5,699 nt of DNA from Candidatus Methanoperedens sp. (GTDB lineage: Archaea; Halobacteriota; Methanosarcinia; Methanosarcinales; Methanoperedenaceae): the NCBI GenBank assembly GCA_027460605.1, contig JAPZAN010000017.1, positions 1 to 5,699 on the forward strand, given 5' to 3'. A model generated the notes under the pieces. The model did no database searches, was not told where the DNA came from, and was given only the letters and a program-made list of their open reading frames with translations. A program made the translations under genes and the position numbers. Positions 5,056-5,699 of this stretch are shown one piece after another; the first letter of the stretch is position 1; each line of letters starts with the position of its first letter.

Positions 5056-5626
5056 GATTATATCTCCAGGAATTTTTGTCTTTTGGTACCGGCGTATCCT
5101 CACCGAGGTCAAAACGTTTTGCCGGCAGTTTCGCAGTCATTAGGGCTGCAATCGCACCGAGAGATGCAGCATCCATTATGTTCCCGCCGTCGTCCAGCAC
5201 ATGCACATCAATGAAAACCATCCATACCTTCTCTCCAGGGGTTACGCACAATTTGGAAAGGTCAATAGCTCCTGATTCGCGGATGCCCCTGTCCACGACC
5301 CTTGCAAGTTCTATAGCATCCTCTCTCGGAGGACCGGATTCAAATACCGGTGAAGCCAGCGGGATAAGTTCAAGATTGGTAATGATAACTCCCTGGTCGG
5401 GTGTATCGGGAAATGGCGTGCCGGGTTGGATTTTCACACCCACTACCAGATGTGTGTCCCCGAGTTTCACGCGTGCCGACCCTTCCGCTTTCTCTATTAC
5501 ATTGGTATCTATCGTGATTTCCCTGTACTGGTCAAAAGTCCTTCCATCTTCCCGCTCACCTTTAATCATAAGATTATAGATATAATCTTTACGAAGTTCT
5601 GCCATTACCTCATTACTCAATGGCAT
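5048..5626 (-). CDS. rrp42: Exosome complex subunit Rrp42, C-terminally truncated
   Basis: The frame gives 192 residues from ATG 5626 (MPLSNEVMAELRKDYIYNLM). Highly conserved Rrp42 blocks follow: REDGRTFDQYREI, NVIEKAEGSARVKLGDT, PFPDTPDQGVIITN, LIPLASPVFESGPP, ELARVVDRGIRES, DLSKLCVTPGEKVW and DAASLGAIAALM. This is the RNase PH fold that pairs with catalytic Rrp41 in the six-membered ring of the archaeal RNA-degrading exosome. Rrp42 itself is normally non-catalytic but shapes the RNA path. Family members are about 255-275 residues long. Here homology stops after LGEDTPVP and an unrelated KDKNSWRYNHG tail runs into rpl37ae. The second half of the RNase PH fold (the segment around VDPS-DEE and the C-terminal helix) is missing, so ring assembly is doubtful. 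The start overlaps the rrp41 stop by 14 bases. GGGGGTG is adjacent to the ATG; ATG 5605 is an alternative start. Confidence 0.88.
   Translation of the reverse strand: MPLSNEVMAELRKDYIYNLMIKGEREDGRTFDQYREITIDTNVIEKAEGSARVKLGDTHLVVGVKIQPGTPFPDTPDQGVIITNLELIPLASPVFESGPPREDAIELARVVDRGIRESGAIDLSKLCVTPGEKVWMVFIDVHVLDDGGNIMDAASLGAIAALMTAKLPAKRFDLGEDTPVPKDKNSWRYNHG
5058..5087 (-). pseudogene. Probable out-of-frame remnant of the native Rrp42 C-terminus
   Basis: In the -1 frame relative to the rrp42 reading frame, the last bases before rpl37ae read TKRQKFLEI followed by TAA at 5058-5060. This resembles the end of complete Rrp42 proteins (I recall an Archaeoglobus ending of the type KLREKFKEI). It would place the stop two bases before the rpl37ae ATG, normal operon spacing. 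It suggests a deletion of about 200 bases or a little more, with a frame change, between LGEDTPVP and this point. The stretch is only nine residues, so it is suggestive rather than firm. Confidence 0.5.
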
Positions 5627-5699
5627 CACCCCCGATTTGCCCGGAATATTTCTCAAGAAGAGCCGCTTTCTGCATCTCTGAAATAGCCAGACAGCCCGA
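5613..5699 (-). CDS. rrp41: Exosome complex exonuclease Rrp41, last 28 residues only
   Basis: The frame is open from the window edge and reads SGCLAISEMQKAALLEKY, then SGQIGGDAIE and TAA at 5613-5615. The pattern of an acidic helix with M/LQ-x-AL-x-KY shortly before the end is that of archaeal Rrp41, the catalytic phosphorolytic RNase PH subunit of the exosome. Being directly upstream of rrp42 is its standard position. It overlaps the rrp42 start by 14 bases, indicating translational coupling. Nothing can be said about the rest of the gene, which lies outside the window. Confidence 0.8.
   Translation of the reverse strand, partial: SGCLAISEMQKAALLEKYSGQIGGDAIE

Noticed and set aside
5085..5090. 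GGTACC at the rrp42 deletion point as a sign of a cloning or recombination scar
   Set aside because: It is a single six-base site with no counterpart at the other lesion; chance is sufficient.
4750..5112. Longer 120-residue L37Ae starting at 5112
   Set aside because: The extra residues are rrp42 sequence in another frame; the ATG at 5055 has a good ribosome site and gives the family's normal N-terminus.
4658..5686. Plus-strand reading frames of 86-167 codons opposite rrp42, rpl37ae and rpoP
   Set aside because: They lie antisense to strongly conserved genes, show no recognisable motifs and are shadows of those genes' codon pattern.

Overview
The window is chromosomal DNA from an archaeon, almost certainly a euryarchaeon. 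It carries archaeal exosome subunits (Rrp41, Rrp42), ribosomal protein L37Ae, RNA polymerase subunit P, a single-domain archaeal Brix protein, a Vms1-like release factor and a methanopterin-pathway enzyme (MptE). Methanopterin synthesis plus the style of these proteins suggests a methanogen or methanotroph related to Methanosarcinales/Archaeoglobales. A Methanoperedens-like ANME archaeon is possible, but the rank is a guess.

Layout. (1) 2-361, plus strand: 3' part of mptE. (2) 433-2903, minus strand: a compact, A/T-rich two-gene unit. A phospholipase-D-type nuclease with two HKD motifs is followed by a beta-class DNA methyltransferase; their reading frames touch or overlap. This is the accessory part of the window and reads as a restriction-modification or defence pair. 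It converges on mptE. (3) 3043-3309, minus strand: a small eight-cysteine protein of unknown function, with what looks like its own promoter for a leaderless mRNA. (4) 3333-5699, minus strand: a tightly packed information-processing operon in the order rrp41 (end only), rrp42, rpl37ae, rpoP, brix, Vms1-like release factor. Its genes overlap by 4 to 14 bases or are 8 bases apart.

Two genes of this housekeeping operon look damaged in the same way. rrp42 stops about 65-75 residues early, and a short piece of what looks like its true C-terminus survives in another frame just before rpl37ae. The Vms1-like gene stops immediately after its catalytic GGWSQ-RF loop, and about 40 residues of a convincing C-terminal tail lie in the -1 frame directly downstream. 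Both look like internal deletions with a frame change, either real (a decaying locus or gene copy) or an assembly fault. The 5' end of the Vms1-like gene also contains a perfect 20-base palindrome resembling a mobile-element hairpin.

No rRNA, tRNA, CRISPR array, complete insertion sequence or origin was seen. The gene-free stretches are short: 362-432 (convergent spacer) and 2904-3042 (promoter region of the nuclease-methyltransferase pair).
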